Source: Nonomuraea terrae (lineage in GTDB: Bacteria; Actinomycetota; Actinomycetes; Streptosporangiales; Streptosporangiaceae). From it: a stretch of 43,397 bases of DNA. Below, one piece after another: positions 11,159-18,215 of this stretch (the first letter of the stretch is position 1; every line of letters begins with the position of its first letter). Both the position numbers and the translations under genes were made by a program. The stretch spans positions 1-43,397 of the forward strand of contig NZ_SMKQ01000054.1 in NCBI RefSeq assembly GCF_004348995.1, in the 5' to 3' direction. A model generated the notes under the pieces. That model was not told the DNA's origin and did not search any database. It was given only the letters and a program-made list of their open reading frames with translations.

Positions 11159-11613
11159 AGCCCACACATCCCGGTCACCTCGTCGGCGTCCTGGTCATCG
11201 TCGCCCTGATCGCATGGGCGGTGATCTCGCGGGTCTACGCCGACCTGCCCCTCATGCCATGGACGGCGATCCCCACCGTGCTGCTGCTCGCCATCGGCGA
11301 GGGCTACAGCGGCTGGGTGACCAAGGCGCGCATCGCCAGGAAACCCGGCACCAAGCCGGTGGAGCCGCTGGCCGTGGCCCGGTTGGCGGCGCTGGCCAAG
11401 GCGTCGGCGTACGCGGGGGCCGGGTTCGGCGGGTTGTTCGCCGGGTTCGCCCTCTACACGGTGCAACTGCTCGACCGTGACACGCCGCGTACGGAGTTCT
11501 TCGTCGCGACGGGGTCGTTCGTGTCGTGCGTGGCGCTGGTCTGTGCCGCCCTCTACCTCGAGCACGCCTGCCGCATCCCGACCGAGCAGGACGAGGCCGA
11601 CCAGCGCGACTAG
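11155..11613 (+). CDS. DUF3180 membrane protein
   Basis: 152 residues from TTG 11155, coupled to folK by a TTGA overlap. Four hydrophobic segments are visible: about 8-28, 35-50, 85-105 and 118-138. A basic loop ([13 protein letters not shown]) separates the second and third. This family is found almost always directly after folK in actinobacteria; its function is not known. The C-terminus is hydrophilic and acidic ([11 protein letters not shown]). The stop codon shares a CTAG palindrome with the stop of the minus-strand gene that follows. Confidence 0.9.
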   Translation: MKPTHPGHLVGVLVIVALIAWAVISRVYADLPLMPWTAIPTVLLLAIGEGYSGWVTKARIARKPGTKPVEPLAVARLAALAKASAYAGAGFGGLFAGFALYTVQLLDRDTPRTEFFVATGSFVSCVALVCAALYLEHACRIPTEQDEADQRD

Positions 11614-11795
11614 TGCTCTTCGGGCAGGCCCTCGGCGGCCGGGCGGGAGCCGCCGCGCAGGCGGTCGTGCCACATGTCGCGTTGCAGCAGGCGCAGCGCG
11701 CGGCGCAGGACGTCGCTGGGCCGCTCGCCTTCCCGCAGGGCGGCACGGATGATCCGCTCGTCTTCGGCGTTGGCCCGGAAGGCGATGTCAGCCAT
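11610..11795 (-). CDS. Small ribbon-helix-helix-like protein
   Basis: 61 residues: [20 protein letters not shown], then [20 protein letters not shown] and a polar tail. A short beta-like start, an acidic helix and a second helix beginning SDVLRRAL are the shape of CopG/Arc-type ribbon-helix-helix DNA-binding proteins. The family is an inference from pattern alone. There is no obvious toxin next to it, so it is not clearly a toxin-antitoxin antitoxin. It is tail-to-tail with DUF3180, sharing a palindromic CTAG stop. Transcription probably starts at the ATG (see the adjacent -10 box). Confidence 0.7.
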   Translation of the reverse strand: MADIAFRANAEDERIIRAALREGERPSDVLRRALRLLQRDMWHDRLRGGSRPAAEGLPEEH

Positions 11796-11802
11796 GGCCC
11801 TG

Positions 11803-11808
11803 AGCTTA
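11803..11808 (-). promoter_or_regulatory. -10 box of a leaderless transcript for the small RHH-like gene
   Basis: On the minus strand TAAGCT ends exactly 7 nt before the ATG at 11795 and no ribosome site is present. A -35 element is not evident. Confidence 0.4.
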
Positions 11809-11845
11809 TGGACCCGCCGGCGCCTCTGTCCTGGGTTTACTCGTC

Positions 11846-11896
11846 GTCACTTGTCGCGTCACTTCTCGATGTCACTTGTCGATGTCACTTGTCGAT
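11846..11896. repeat. Four tandem copies of a 12-13 bp repeat across the nuoD stop codon
   Basis: On the plus strand GTCACTTGTCGAT is repeated at 11871-11883 and 11884-11896, with variant copies at 11858-11870 (one change) and 11846-11857 (12 bp). On the minus strand each unit reads CATCGACAAGTGA-like, that is, the last codons of nuoD plus its TGA, so the stop region has been duplicated in tandem. Confidence 0.9.
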
Positions 11897-13030
11897 GTCT
11901 CCCACGACGAAGAACATCGAGCCCAGGATGGCCACCATGTCGGCGACCAGGTGCCCGGGCAGCATCTCGCGCAGCACCTGGATGTTGCTGTACGACGCCG
12001 AGCGCAGCTTGAGCCGCCACGGCGTCTTGTCGCCCTTCGAGACCAGGTAGTAGCCGTTGATGCCGAGCGGGTTCTCCGTCCACGCGTACGTGTGGCCCTC
12101 CGGGACCTTGAGCACCTTCGGCAGCCGCTGGTTGATCGGGCCGGGCGGCAGTGAGCGCAGCTTCTCGACGCAGGCGTCGGCCAGGTCGAGCGAGACCTTG
12201 AGCTGGTCGAACAGCACCTCGAAGCGGGCCTGGCAGTCGCCGGCGCCGCGCGTGACGACCTTCACCGGCAGCTCGGGATAGGCCAGGTACGGGTCGTCGC
12301 GGCGCAGGTCGAAGTCGACGCCGGAGGCGCGGGCGACGGGGCCGCTGACGCCGTACTGCATGATCTGCTCGCGGGAGAGCACGCCGACGCCCTTCGTGCG
12401 GGCGATGAAGATCTCGTTGTGCAGGATGAGATCCTCGATGTCGGGCACGCGGCGGCGGGTCTCGGCGACGGCCTCCGACACCCGGTCGAGCCAGCCGTAC
12501 GGCAGGTCCTCCTTCAGGCCGCCGACCCGGTTGAACATGTAGTGCATGCGCCCGCCGGAGATCTCCTCCATGACAGCCTGGATGCGTTCGCGCTCGTTGA
12601 AGGAGTAGAACAGCGGCGTCATCGCGCCGAGCTCCAGCGGGTAAGAGCCGAGGAACATCAGGTGGTTGAGCACCCGGTTGAGCTCCGCCAGCAGCGTACG
12701 CGCCCACACGGCCCGCACCGGGGGCTCCATGCCGAGCATGCGTTCGGCGGCCAGCACCACGCCCAGCTCGTTGGCGAACCCCGACAGCCAGTCGTGCCGG
12801 TTGGCCAGCATGATGATCTGGCGGTAGTCGCGGACCTCGAACAACTTCTCCGCGCCCCGGTGCATGTAGCCGACGATCGGCTCGGCGGCGGTGATGCGCT
12901 CGCCGTCGAGGGTCAGCCGGAGCCGAAGCACGCCGTGGGTGGACGGGTGCTGTGGGCCGATGTTGAGGACCATGTCCTCGGTGGCCAGTTCTTTCGCGCC
13001 CGCGCCGATTCCCACCACGCGTTCCGTCAT
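11885..13030 (-). CDS. nuoD: Orphan NADH-quinone oxidoreductase subunit D (NuoD paralogue)
   Basis: 381 residues, homologous to the 49-kDa subunit of complex I throughout, but with no other nuo gene in the window. Retained: GPQHPSTHG with H28 and H32, HRGAEK with R58, and the NRHD arginine R78. Changed: the tyrosine of the usual DRLDY motif is W81 (NRHDW), the aspartate of the usual LDLGA is E133 (LELGA), and the C-terminus ends GDIDK rather than the usual -DR. By alignment from memory, the Tyr and Asp are quinone-pocket residues. A lone second NuoD near the folate genes also occurs in Streptomyces (nuoD2). It may replace the standard subunit, serve in a smaller complex or have another role. 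The stop lies in a 13-bp tandem repeat. The MidA-type methyltransferase at 18199-19161 is a possible partner. Confidence 0.9.
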   Translation of the reverse strand: MTERVVGIGAGAKELATEDMVLNIGPQHPSTHGVLRLRLTLDGERITAAEPIVGYMHRGAEKLFEVRDYRQIIMLANRHDWLSGFANELGVVLAAERMLGMEPPVRAVWARTLLAELNRVLNHLMFLGSYPLELGAMTPLFYSFNERERIQAVMEEISGGRMHYMFNRVGGLKEDLPYGWLDRVSEAVAETRRRVPDIEDLILHNEIFIARTKGVGVLSREQIMQYGVSGPVARASGVDFDLRRDDPYLAYPELPVKVVTRGAGDCQARFEVLFDQLKVSLDLADACVEKLRSLPPGPINQRLPKVLKVPEGHTYAWTENPLGINGYYLVSKGDKTPWRLKLRSASYSNIQVLREMLPGHLVADMVAILGSMFFVVGDIDK

Positions 13031-13151
13031 ACGGCCATGCTGCCACCGTCCCGTTTGGCGGGCCAGCGCGGGGGATGGTCAAGAGATGGCATGAAACGCA
13101 TTCCGAAGCCGGACACGGGGAGGAATACCGGGAACGGGGGGAGATAGCACC

Positions 13152-13925
13152 ATGAAGAGAGTTGTGTTTGACATAGCCGCGTTCATCGCGCGGATTGCCA
13201 CTGGCGTGATCTTCGTGGCCCACGGCTGGCAGAAATGGCAGGGCGGACACAGAGCCACGGCTCAAGGTTTTGCGGAAATGGGGATTCCGATGCCTGACCT
13301 GGCCGCCGGGTACGCGATGGCGGTCGAGACGATCGGTGGCGTCCTGTTGATCGTTGGTCTGCTGGTGCGGCCGGTGGCGCTGCTGTTGCTGCTCAACATG
13401 CTCGGCGCGATCGTGTTCGCGCACTGGGAACGCGGTGTCCTGGTCTCCGAAGGCGGATGGGAGCTGGCGGGGGCGCTGGGGGCGCTCTGCCTGCTCTTCC
13501 TGGCGCTGGGCGGTGGACGGCTGGGCCTGGACGGCATTTTCCACTCGATGTTCCGCAGGCGTTCGGAACGCCAGGAGATGGAACGCGAACTGGCCGCGCA
13601 CACCCCAAGCCGCACCAGAACCGACGCCGACACCGACATAGACACCACGGACACCACCGGCACCACCGGCACCACCGGCGACACGACGACCGACGACACA
13701 ATGCCGGGCGGCACGGCGGCGGGCCCGGTCGGCAGCCCGGAGGCCGGCCAGACCGGTGGCCGCACCACGCCAACGGAACCGAAGGACCGAACCGACCGAC
13801 CAAAGGTCCCGCACCAGCCATCAGAGCGAGGCGCGGGCAGCAAATTGAGCGACGAGGACATGCGAGACATCGACGCCCTCATCGCCGACGAACCACCCCA
13901 ACACCGCAAACCACCAAACCGCTGA
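13152..13925 (+). CDS. DoxX family membrane protein with a disordered Thr/Asp-rich tail
   Basis: 257 residues from ATG 13152 after GGGGGGAGATAG. The first ~135 residues are the DoxX domain, with four hydrophobic helices (about 5-25, 50-72, 75-95, 105-125) and the family stretch VAHGWQKWQGG. DoxX proteins are linked to redox balance and thiol stress, but the reaction is not settled. From ~140 the chain is charged and then low-complexity (TTGTTGTTGDTTTDD, then Pro/Thr/Arg-rich), ending in a short acidic helix-like stretch LSDEDMRDIDALIADE. The tail is probably cytosolic and intrinsically disordered. The gene is divergent from nuoD, with 121 bp between the starts. Confidence 0.88.
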   Translation: MKRVVFDIAAFIARIATGVIFVAHGWQKWQGGHRATAQGFAEMGIPMPDLAAGYAMAVETIGGVLLIVGLLVRPVALLLLLNMLGAIVFAHWERGVLVSEGGWELAGALGALCLLFLALGGGRLGLDGIFHSMFRRRSERQEMERELAAHTPSRTRTDADTDIDTTDTTGTTGTTGDTTTDDTMPGGTAAGPVGSPEAGQTGGRTTPTEPKDRTDRPKVPHQPSERGAGSKLSDEDMRDIDALIADEPPQHRKPPNR

Positions 13926-14477
13926 CGCACCCTCTCCGGGCGGTGATTCCGCCAACGGCGCCCACAGCCGTGCTGCCGTGCCGCCAGCGCCGCCCTGCCG
14001 CCCTGCCGTGCTGTCGTGCCGCCAGCGGCGCCCTGCCGCCGTGCTGTCGTGCCGCCGGTCGTCGTGTCGCCGCGGCGTGCGGGCGCGCTGCCTCTGCCCG
14101 GGGGGCCGCTGTGCCGGGTCGGCTCGGTCGCGTGCTGGGTGGAAGGGCGTTGGCACACCAGACACGCGGGCCTCTCCGCCGTACATCGGCAGGGCTGGCG
14201 ATCCAGCGTTCCTACCGGGATCCTGGCCCGACGGCACCTCGTCGAACGCGCGAGCACTGTAGGCGTGCCCGATCAGTCGTGCGTGGTCGTGCGTGGTCGG
14301 GCGTGCCTGACCAGCCCTGCGCCGACCAGCCCTGCGCCGACCAGCCCTGCCCGACCACGACGGAGATGCGCTCGTGGTCGAGGAGGGTGGGGCGGTTCGG
14401 GGCGCGTGCGGTGGCTCTCGGCCGGCTACCGGAGGTCGTCGGCCGAGCGTGGCGGATGGTGACCCGATGAGGTCGGG
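13926..14477. other. Gene-free, repeat-rich stretch between convergent genes
   Basis: 552 bp between the DoxX stop and the PLP-enzyme stop. I see no convincing gene: all frames give Arg/Ala/Pro/Cys-rich products. The left part repeats CCGTGCTGTCGTGCCGCC-like words (near 14005 and 14038). The right part has GTCGTGCGTGGTCGTGCGTG and a 15-bp triple repeat. No clear rho-independent hairpin was found. Confidence 0.6.
14309..14353. repeat. Three tandem copies of a 15-bp unit
   Basis: GACCAGCCCTGCGCC at 14309-14323 and 14324-14338 are identical; the third copy at 14339-14353 differs only in its last bases. It lies in non-coding DNA between convergent genes. Confidence 0.9.
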
Positions 14478-15959
14478 TCAGGGGGTGGTCAGGGCGTGGA
14501 GGGCGTTGAGGAGGCGGTCCACGTGTTCGTCGGTGGTGCCGATGCCGATGGAGGCGCGTACGGCTGAGGCTGTGTCGTCTTCGCAGCCGCCGTCGGCCTT
14601 GCCCAGGAGATGCTGGAGGAAGGGGTGGGCGCAGAATTTGCCGTCGCGGACGCCGATGCCGTACTCGCTGGACAGGATTTCCGCCACCTCGCGGGCCGTG
14701 TGGCCGGCGACGGTGAACGAGACGATTCCCACTCGGGGGTGGTCGTCGCCCCATAGGGACAGCTCGTGTACGCCCTTGATCGCGGCGAGGCCCGACCGCA
14801 GGCGTGCGATCAGGCGTTCTTCCTCGCGGACGAGTGGGGTCCAGTCGGTGGCGGTCAGGGCGTCACAGGCGGCGGCCAGGGCGATGGCGCCCAGTACGTT
14901 CGGGGTGCCGGCCTCGTGGCGGGGCTCCGGGTCGTCGTGCCACTCGGTGGTGTCGCCCACCGAGCGCACCGCGCCTCCGCCCTTCAGGTACGGCTCTCCG
15001 CCGGCCAGCCAGTCGCGTCGACCGATCAGCACGCCGGCGCCGAACGGGGCGTAGAGCTTGTGCCCCGAGAAGGCCACGTAGTCGAGGTCGAGCGCGGTGA
15101 GGTTGAGCCGCCGGTGCGGCACGTACTGGGCGGCGTCCACGAGGATCCGGGCCCCGTGGCGGTGCGCGATGTGCGCCAGGGCGGCGATGGGCCACAGCTC
15201 GCCGGTGACGTTGGAGGCCGCGGTGACGACGAGCAGCTTCGGCCCGTCGATGGCGGCCAGCGCCTCGTCGGCCGCGCGTACGGCCTCGCCGGGGAACGCC
15301 GGCGGCGCCAGCCGTACGGACGTCTTCCAGGGGAGCAGGGAGGCGTGGTGCTCGGTGTCGAAGACCACCGCGGTGGTGCCTTCGGGCAGGCAGCCGGCCA
15401 GCAGGTTCGTGGCGTCGGTGGTGTTGCGGGTGAAGATGACGGCGTCGTCGGGACGGGCTCCGGCGAAGGCCCGTACGGTGTGGCGGGCCTGCTCGTAGCG
15501 GGCGGTGGTGAGCTGCGAGGCGTAGCCGGCGCCGCGGTGGACGCTGGAGTAGGCCGGGAGCGCGGCCGCGACGGCGGCGCTGACCGGCTCCAGACAGGGG
15601 GCGCTGGCGGCGTAGTCGAGGTTGGCGTACCCGACGAGCCTGCCGCCCTTCACCGGCACCTGGAGGTCGGCGCCGAGCACGGCGGGGACAGGACGTTCCG
15701 CCTCGGCGGCCTGCGAGAGGCCGGCAAGCGACGGGCCGAGCGCCGACTGGCCGGTCGGCGATGCGCCGGTCTGCGCCGCGCCCGTCTTCGACGAGCCGGG
15801 CTGCGACTGGCCTGGCTGTGACTGGCCGAGCTGTGGCTGGCCGGGCTGAGACTTGCCCGGCTGTGACTGGCCGGGCTGCGATGAACCGGGCTTCGACGGG
15901 CCCGTTTGCGATGGGGACGTCTGGGTGGGAACGGAGCTGAAGATCGTCAGGGTCGACAC
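14478..15959 (-). CDS. Class-V PLP-dependent aminotransferase / cysteine desulfurase-like enzyme
   Basis: 493 residues from GTG 15959, preceded by GCAGGAGG. Residues ~15-75 are a low-complexity SQPGQSQPG repeat region, unusual for this family. The catalytic domain starts near residue 100 (LVGYANLDYAASAP). The PLP lysine is K301 in FSGHKLYAPFGAG, and D in VDAAQYVPH contacts the cofactor. C443 in VRDGKFCAHPF matches the position of the SufS-type active cysteine. This fits a cysteine desulfurase or a related C-S lyase. The gene sits under a SAM-IV riboswitch, so it should be repressed when S-adenosylmethionine is plentiful, placing it in sulfur amino-acid metabolism. No suf genes are adjacent. 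Exact substrate unknown. Confidence 0.88.
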   Translation of the reverse strand: MSTLTIFSSVPTQTSPSQTGPSKPGSSQPGQSQPGKSQPGQPQLGQSQPGQSQPGSSKTGAAQTGASPTGQSALGPSLAGLSQAAEAERPVPAVLGADLQVPVKGGRLVGYANLDYAASAPCLEPVSAAVAAALPAYSSVHRGAGYASQLTTARYEQARHTVRAFAGARPDDAVIFTRNTTDATNLLAGCLPEGTTAVVFDTEHHASLLPWKTSVRLAPPAFPGEAVRAADEALAAIDGPKLLVVTAASNVTGELWPIAALAHIAHRHGARILVDAAQYVPHRRLNLTALDLDYVAFSGHKLYAPFGAGVLIGRRDWLAGGEPYLKGGGAVRSVGDTTEWHDDPEPRHEAGTPNVLGAIALAAACDALTATDWTPLVREEERLIARLRSGLAAIKGVHELSLWGDDHPRVGIVSFTVAGHTAREVAEILSSEYGIGVRDGKFCAHPFLQHLLGKADGGCEDDTASAVRASIGIGTTDEHVDRLLNALHALTTP

Positions 15960-15973
15960 GGCATGCCTCCTGC

Positions 15974-15991
15974 AAGGGTCGTCGGACCCCT
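15974..15991 (-). promoter_or_regulatory. Hairpin before the ribosome site of the PLP-enzyme gene
   Basis: On the minus strand AGGGGTC-CGAC-GACCCTT forms a 7-bp stem with one G-U pair, ending immediately before GCAGGAGG. It may belong to the expression platform of the SAM-IV riboswitch, acting on translation or on termination. There is no U-tract. Confidence 0.4.
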
Positions 15992-16004
15992 GGGAGCAAC
16001 CACG

Positions 16005-16121
16005 GAGCCCGCGCTTGCCCGCCACACCCCGTGGCGGACCAGGTCTTCACCCGGGGCACCCCGCCGCGGACGCGAGGGTTGCCGGCCAGCTAGCCGGGGC
16101 TTGTCGCTGGCACTCATGACC
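16005..16121 (-). ncRNA. SAM-IV riboswitch
   Basis: Read on the minus strand, the leader starts GGTCATGAGTGCCAGCG and contains CAAGCCCCGGCT, CTGGCCGGCAACCCTC, GGGGTGCCCCGGGTGA, AGACCTGG and finally GGCAAGCGCGGGC. These are the conserved blocks, in order and spacing, of the SAM-IV riboswitch known from Streptomyces and Mycobacterium. It binds S-adenosylmethionine and normally switches off the gene below, here the class-V PLP enzyme whose GTG is about 45 nt downstream. The variable stem near 16019-16040 differs from the mycobacterial RNA, as expected for that element. Confidence 0.96.
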
Positions 16122-16131
16122 TACGCCGGGG

Positions 16132-16137
16132 ACTATA
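16132..16137 (-). promoter_or_regulatory. -10 box of the SAM-IV riboswitch transcript
   Basis: TATAGT on the minus strand lies 10 nt before the first riboswitch base, which fits initiation near 16124. No good -35 box is visible at 16-19 nt further up. Confidence 0.45.
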
Positions 16138-16266
16138 CCAAGGACAAACCGCTCATCGCACCGCCCCCCATCCGACACCTTGCCAGCAATCGCAAGCGCG
16201 AACTTATGCCACGCCCGGCTCGTTGCTACCGGAAACCGTCAGCTACTAGTCAATGGAGGTGCGCCG

Positions 16267-17028
16267 ATGTTGGATTGGGTGACCGACCCGCAGATCTGGA
16301 TCGGCTTCTTCACCCTCGTCGCCCTGGAGATCGTGCTGGGGATCGACAACATCATCTTCATCTCCATCCTCGCGGGGAAGCTGCCGCCCGAACAACGGGA
16401 GCGGGCACGTGTGCTGGGCCTGGCCGCCGCGCTGATCAGCCGGCTGCTCCTGCTGCTCGGCCTGTCGTGGGTGGTCCAGTTAACGGAGCCGCTCTTTGCC
16501 GTCCTCGGGCATGAAATTTCCGGACGTGACCTGATTCTGCTGGTCGGCGGCCTGTTCCTGCTGGCCAAGAGCGTCACCGAGATCAGCCACACGATGGACG
16601 TGGCGCACAGCGAGGACGGCAAGCAGGCCGCCGCGGTCTCGTTCACGTCGGTGATCGTGCAGATCATGCTGCTGGACATCGTCTTCTCGCTCGACTCGGT
16701 CATCACCGCGGTCGGCATGGTGGAGGAGATCGGCGTCATGATCGCGGCTGTGGTGGTCTCCGTGCTGGTGATGCTCTTCGCCTCCGGCCCGATCAGCCGG
16801 TTCGTCGACCAGCACCCGAGCATCAAGATGCTGGCGCTGGCGTTCCTGGTGCTCATCGGCGTCGTGCTCGTCGCCGAGGGGCTCGACCAGCACATCCCCA
16901 AGGGTTACATCTACTTCGCGATGGCGTTCTCGGTCGTCGTGGAGCTGCTCAACATCCGGATGCGCAGCAGGCAGCGCAAGAAGGTCGCGACCTCGGCGGA
17001 GGGAGATACCGCTTCTAAGATGCAATAG
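16267..17028 (+). CDS. TerC family integral membrane protein
   Basis: 253 residues from ATG 16267, with GGAGGT 6 nt upstream (an earlier in-frame start at 16180 is rejected for that reason). About seven hydrophobic helices. The two halves carry the family's acidic repeats: LEIVLGIDNIIFISI (about 15-29) and LDIVFSLDSVITAVG (about 136-150). TerC proteins are implicated in metal-ion (Mn) handling and tellurite resistance; recent work on relatives supports metal loading of exported proteins. The C-terminus is basic and cytosolic. No Mn-sensing riboswitch was seen in the 125-bp leader. The stop TAG overlaps the next GTG by one base. Confidence 0.93.
   Translation: MLDWVTDPQIWIGFFTLVALEIVLGIDNIIFISILAGKLPPEQRERARVLGLAAALISRLLLLLGLSWVVQLTEPLFAVLGHEISGRDLILLVGGLFLLAKSVTEISHTMDVAHSEDGKQAAAVSFTSVIVQIMLLDIVFSLDSVITAVGMVEEIGVMIAAVVVSVLVMLFASGPISRFVDQHPSIKMLALAFLVLIGVVLVAEGLDQHIPKGYIYFAMAFSVVVELLNIRMRSRQRKKVATSAEGDTASKMQ
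17016..17021 (+). promoter_or_regulatory. Possible -10 box of a leaderless P450 transcript inside terC
   Basis: TAAGAT ends 6 nt before GTG 17028. The P450 start also overlaps the terC stop, so translational coupling is an equal explanation. Confidence 0.3.
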
Positions 17029-18215
17029 TGGGCTTTGATCCTTGGAATCCGGATTTCGTGGCGTACCCGTACCGGATCTATGACGAGTTGAGGCGCGAGG
17101 CGCCCGTCAGCTACTTCGAGCCGACGGGCCAGTGGCTCGTCGCGCGGCACGCGGACGTCAACGCGCTGCTGCGCGACCGCCGCCTCGGCCGGTCGTACCT
17201 GCACGTGGCCACGCACGAGGAGTTCGGCAGGCCGCCGGAGCCGGAGTTCCAGGAGCCGTTCTGGCGGGTGATCAGGGCGGGCATGCTCGACGTCGAGCCG
17301 CCGGTGCACACCAGACTGCGCCGGCTGGTCTCGAAGGCGTTCACCCCGCGCATGGTCGAGTCACTGCGTCCCCAGGTCCGGGCCATCGCCCGGAGCCTGG
17401 TGGACGCGTACGTCGACAAGGGCGACCTGATCGCCGAGGTCGCCGAGCCCCTCCCGGTGACGGTCATCGCCGAGATGCTCGGCATCCCCGAGGCCGACCG
17501 CCACCTGCTCCGCCCCTGGTCAGCCGATATCTGCGGCATGTACGAGCTCAACCCCGCCCCGCAGGCCCAGCACACGGCGGTACGCGCGGCGACGGAGTTC
17601 GCCGACTACCTCAAGGCCCTGGCCGCAGATCGCCGCCGCGTCCCGGGCGACGACCTCGTCAGCGCGCTCACCCAGATCGACGAGCTGACCGAGGACGAGC
17701 TGGTCGGCACCTGCGTGCTGCTGCTCAACGCCGGCCACGAGGCCACCGTGAACGTCACGGGCAACGGCTGGTGGGCGTTGTTCAGGAACCCCGCCGAGCT
17801 GGCCCGGCTGCGCGAGGACCGCTCCCTGCTGCCCACGGCGATCGAGGAGCTGATGCGCTGGGACACGCCGCTGCAGATGTTCGAGCGCTGGGTGCTGGAG
17901 GACATCGAGGTGCACGGCGTGCGCATCCCGCGCGGCACGGAGGTGGCGCTGCTGTTCGGATCGGCCAACCGCGACCCGGCGGTCTTCCCCGACCCCGACC
18001 GGCTCGACGTGGGCCGGGTGGACAACCCACACATCTCGTTCGGCGCGGGCATCCACTTCTGCCTGGGGGCGCCGCTGGCCCGCATCGAGCTCATGGAGTC
18101 GTTCGGCGCGCTGCTGGACCGGGCGGCCACGCTGGAGCTGCGCGCGGAGCCGTCGTGGAAGCCGGGCTACGTCATCCGCGGTCTGGAGGCGCTGGAGCTC
18201 AGCGCCGCTGGCTGA
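17028..18215 (+). CDS. Cytochrome P450 (class I, bacterial)
   Basis: 395 residues from GTG 17028. It is a heme monooxygenase of the soluble actinobacterial type. Features in order: PYRIYDELRREAPV at the start, the I-helix motif AGHEAT near 234-239, ExxR as ELMR, the PER-region FERWVLED, and the heme loop FGAGIHFCLGAPLAR with the axial ligand C345. The Thr after the acid in the I-helix (oxygen activation) is present. No ferredoxin or reductase lies nearby, so electrons must come from elsewhere in the genome. The substrate cannot be deduced. It is overlapped with terC by one base and tail-to-tail with the methyltransferase by 17 bp. Confidence 0.95.
   Translation: MGFDPWNPDFVAYPYRIYDELRREAPVSYFEPTGQWLVARHADVNALLRDRRLGRSYLHVATHEEFGRPPEPEFQEPFWRVIRAGMLDVEPPVHTRLRRLVSKAFTPRMVESLRPQVRAIARSLVDAYVDKGDLIAEVAEPLPVTVIAEMLGIPEADRHLLRPWSADICGMYELNPAPQAQHTAVRAATEFADYLKALAADRRRVPGDDLVSALTQIDELTEDELVGTCVLLLNAGHEATVNVTGNGWWALFRNPAELARLREDRSLLPTAIEELMRWDTPLQMFERWVLEDIEVHGVRIPRGTEVALLFGSANRDPAVFPDPDRLDVGRVDNPHISFGAGIHFCLGAPLARIELMESFGALLDRAATLELRAEPSWKPGYVIRGLEALELSAAG

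Noticed and set aside
13457..14470. 337-codon frame overlapping the DoxX tail and the following gap
   Set aside because: Composition is almost only Arg/Gly/Ala/His/Pro, and it runs through repeats in a different frame from DoxX.
16142..16266. Possible Mn-sensing (yybP-ykoY) riboswitch before terC
   Set aside because: The conserved loop sequences of that riboswitch are not present in the 125-bp leader.
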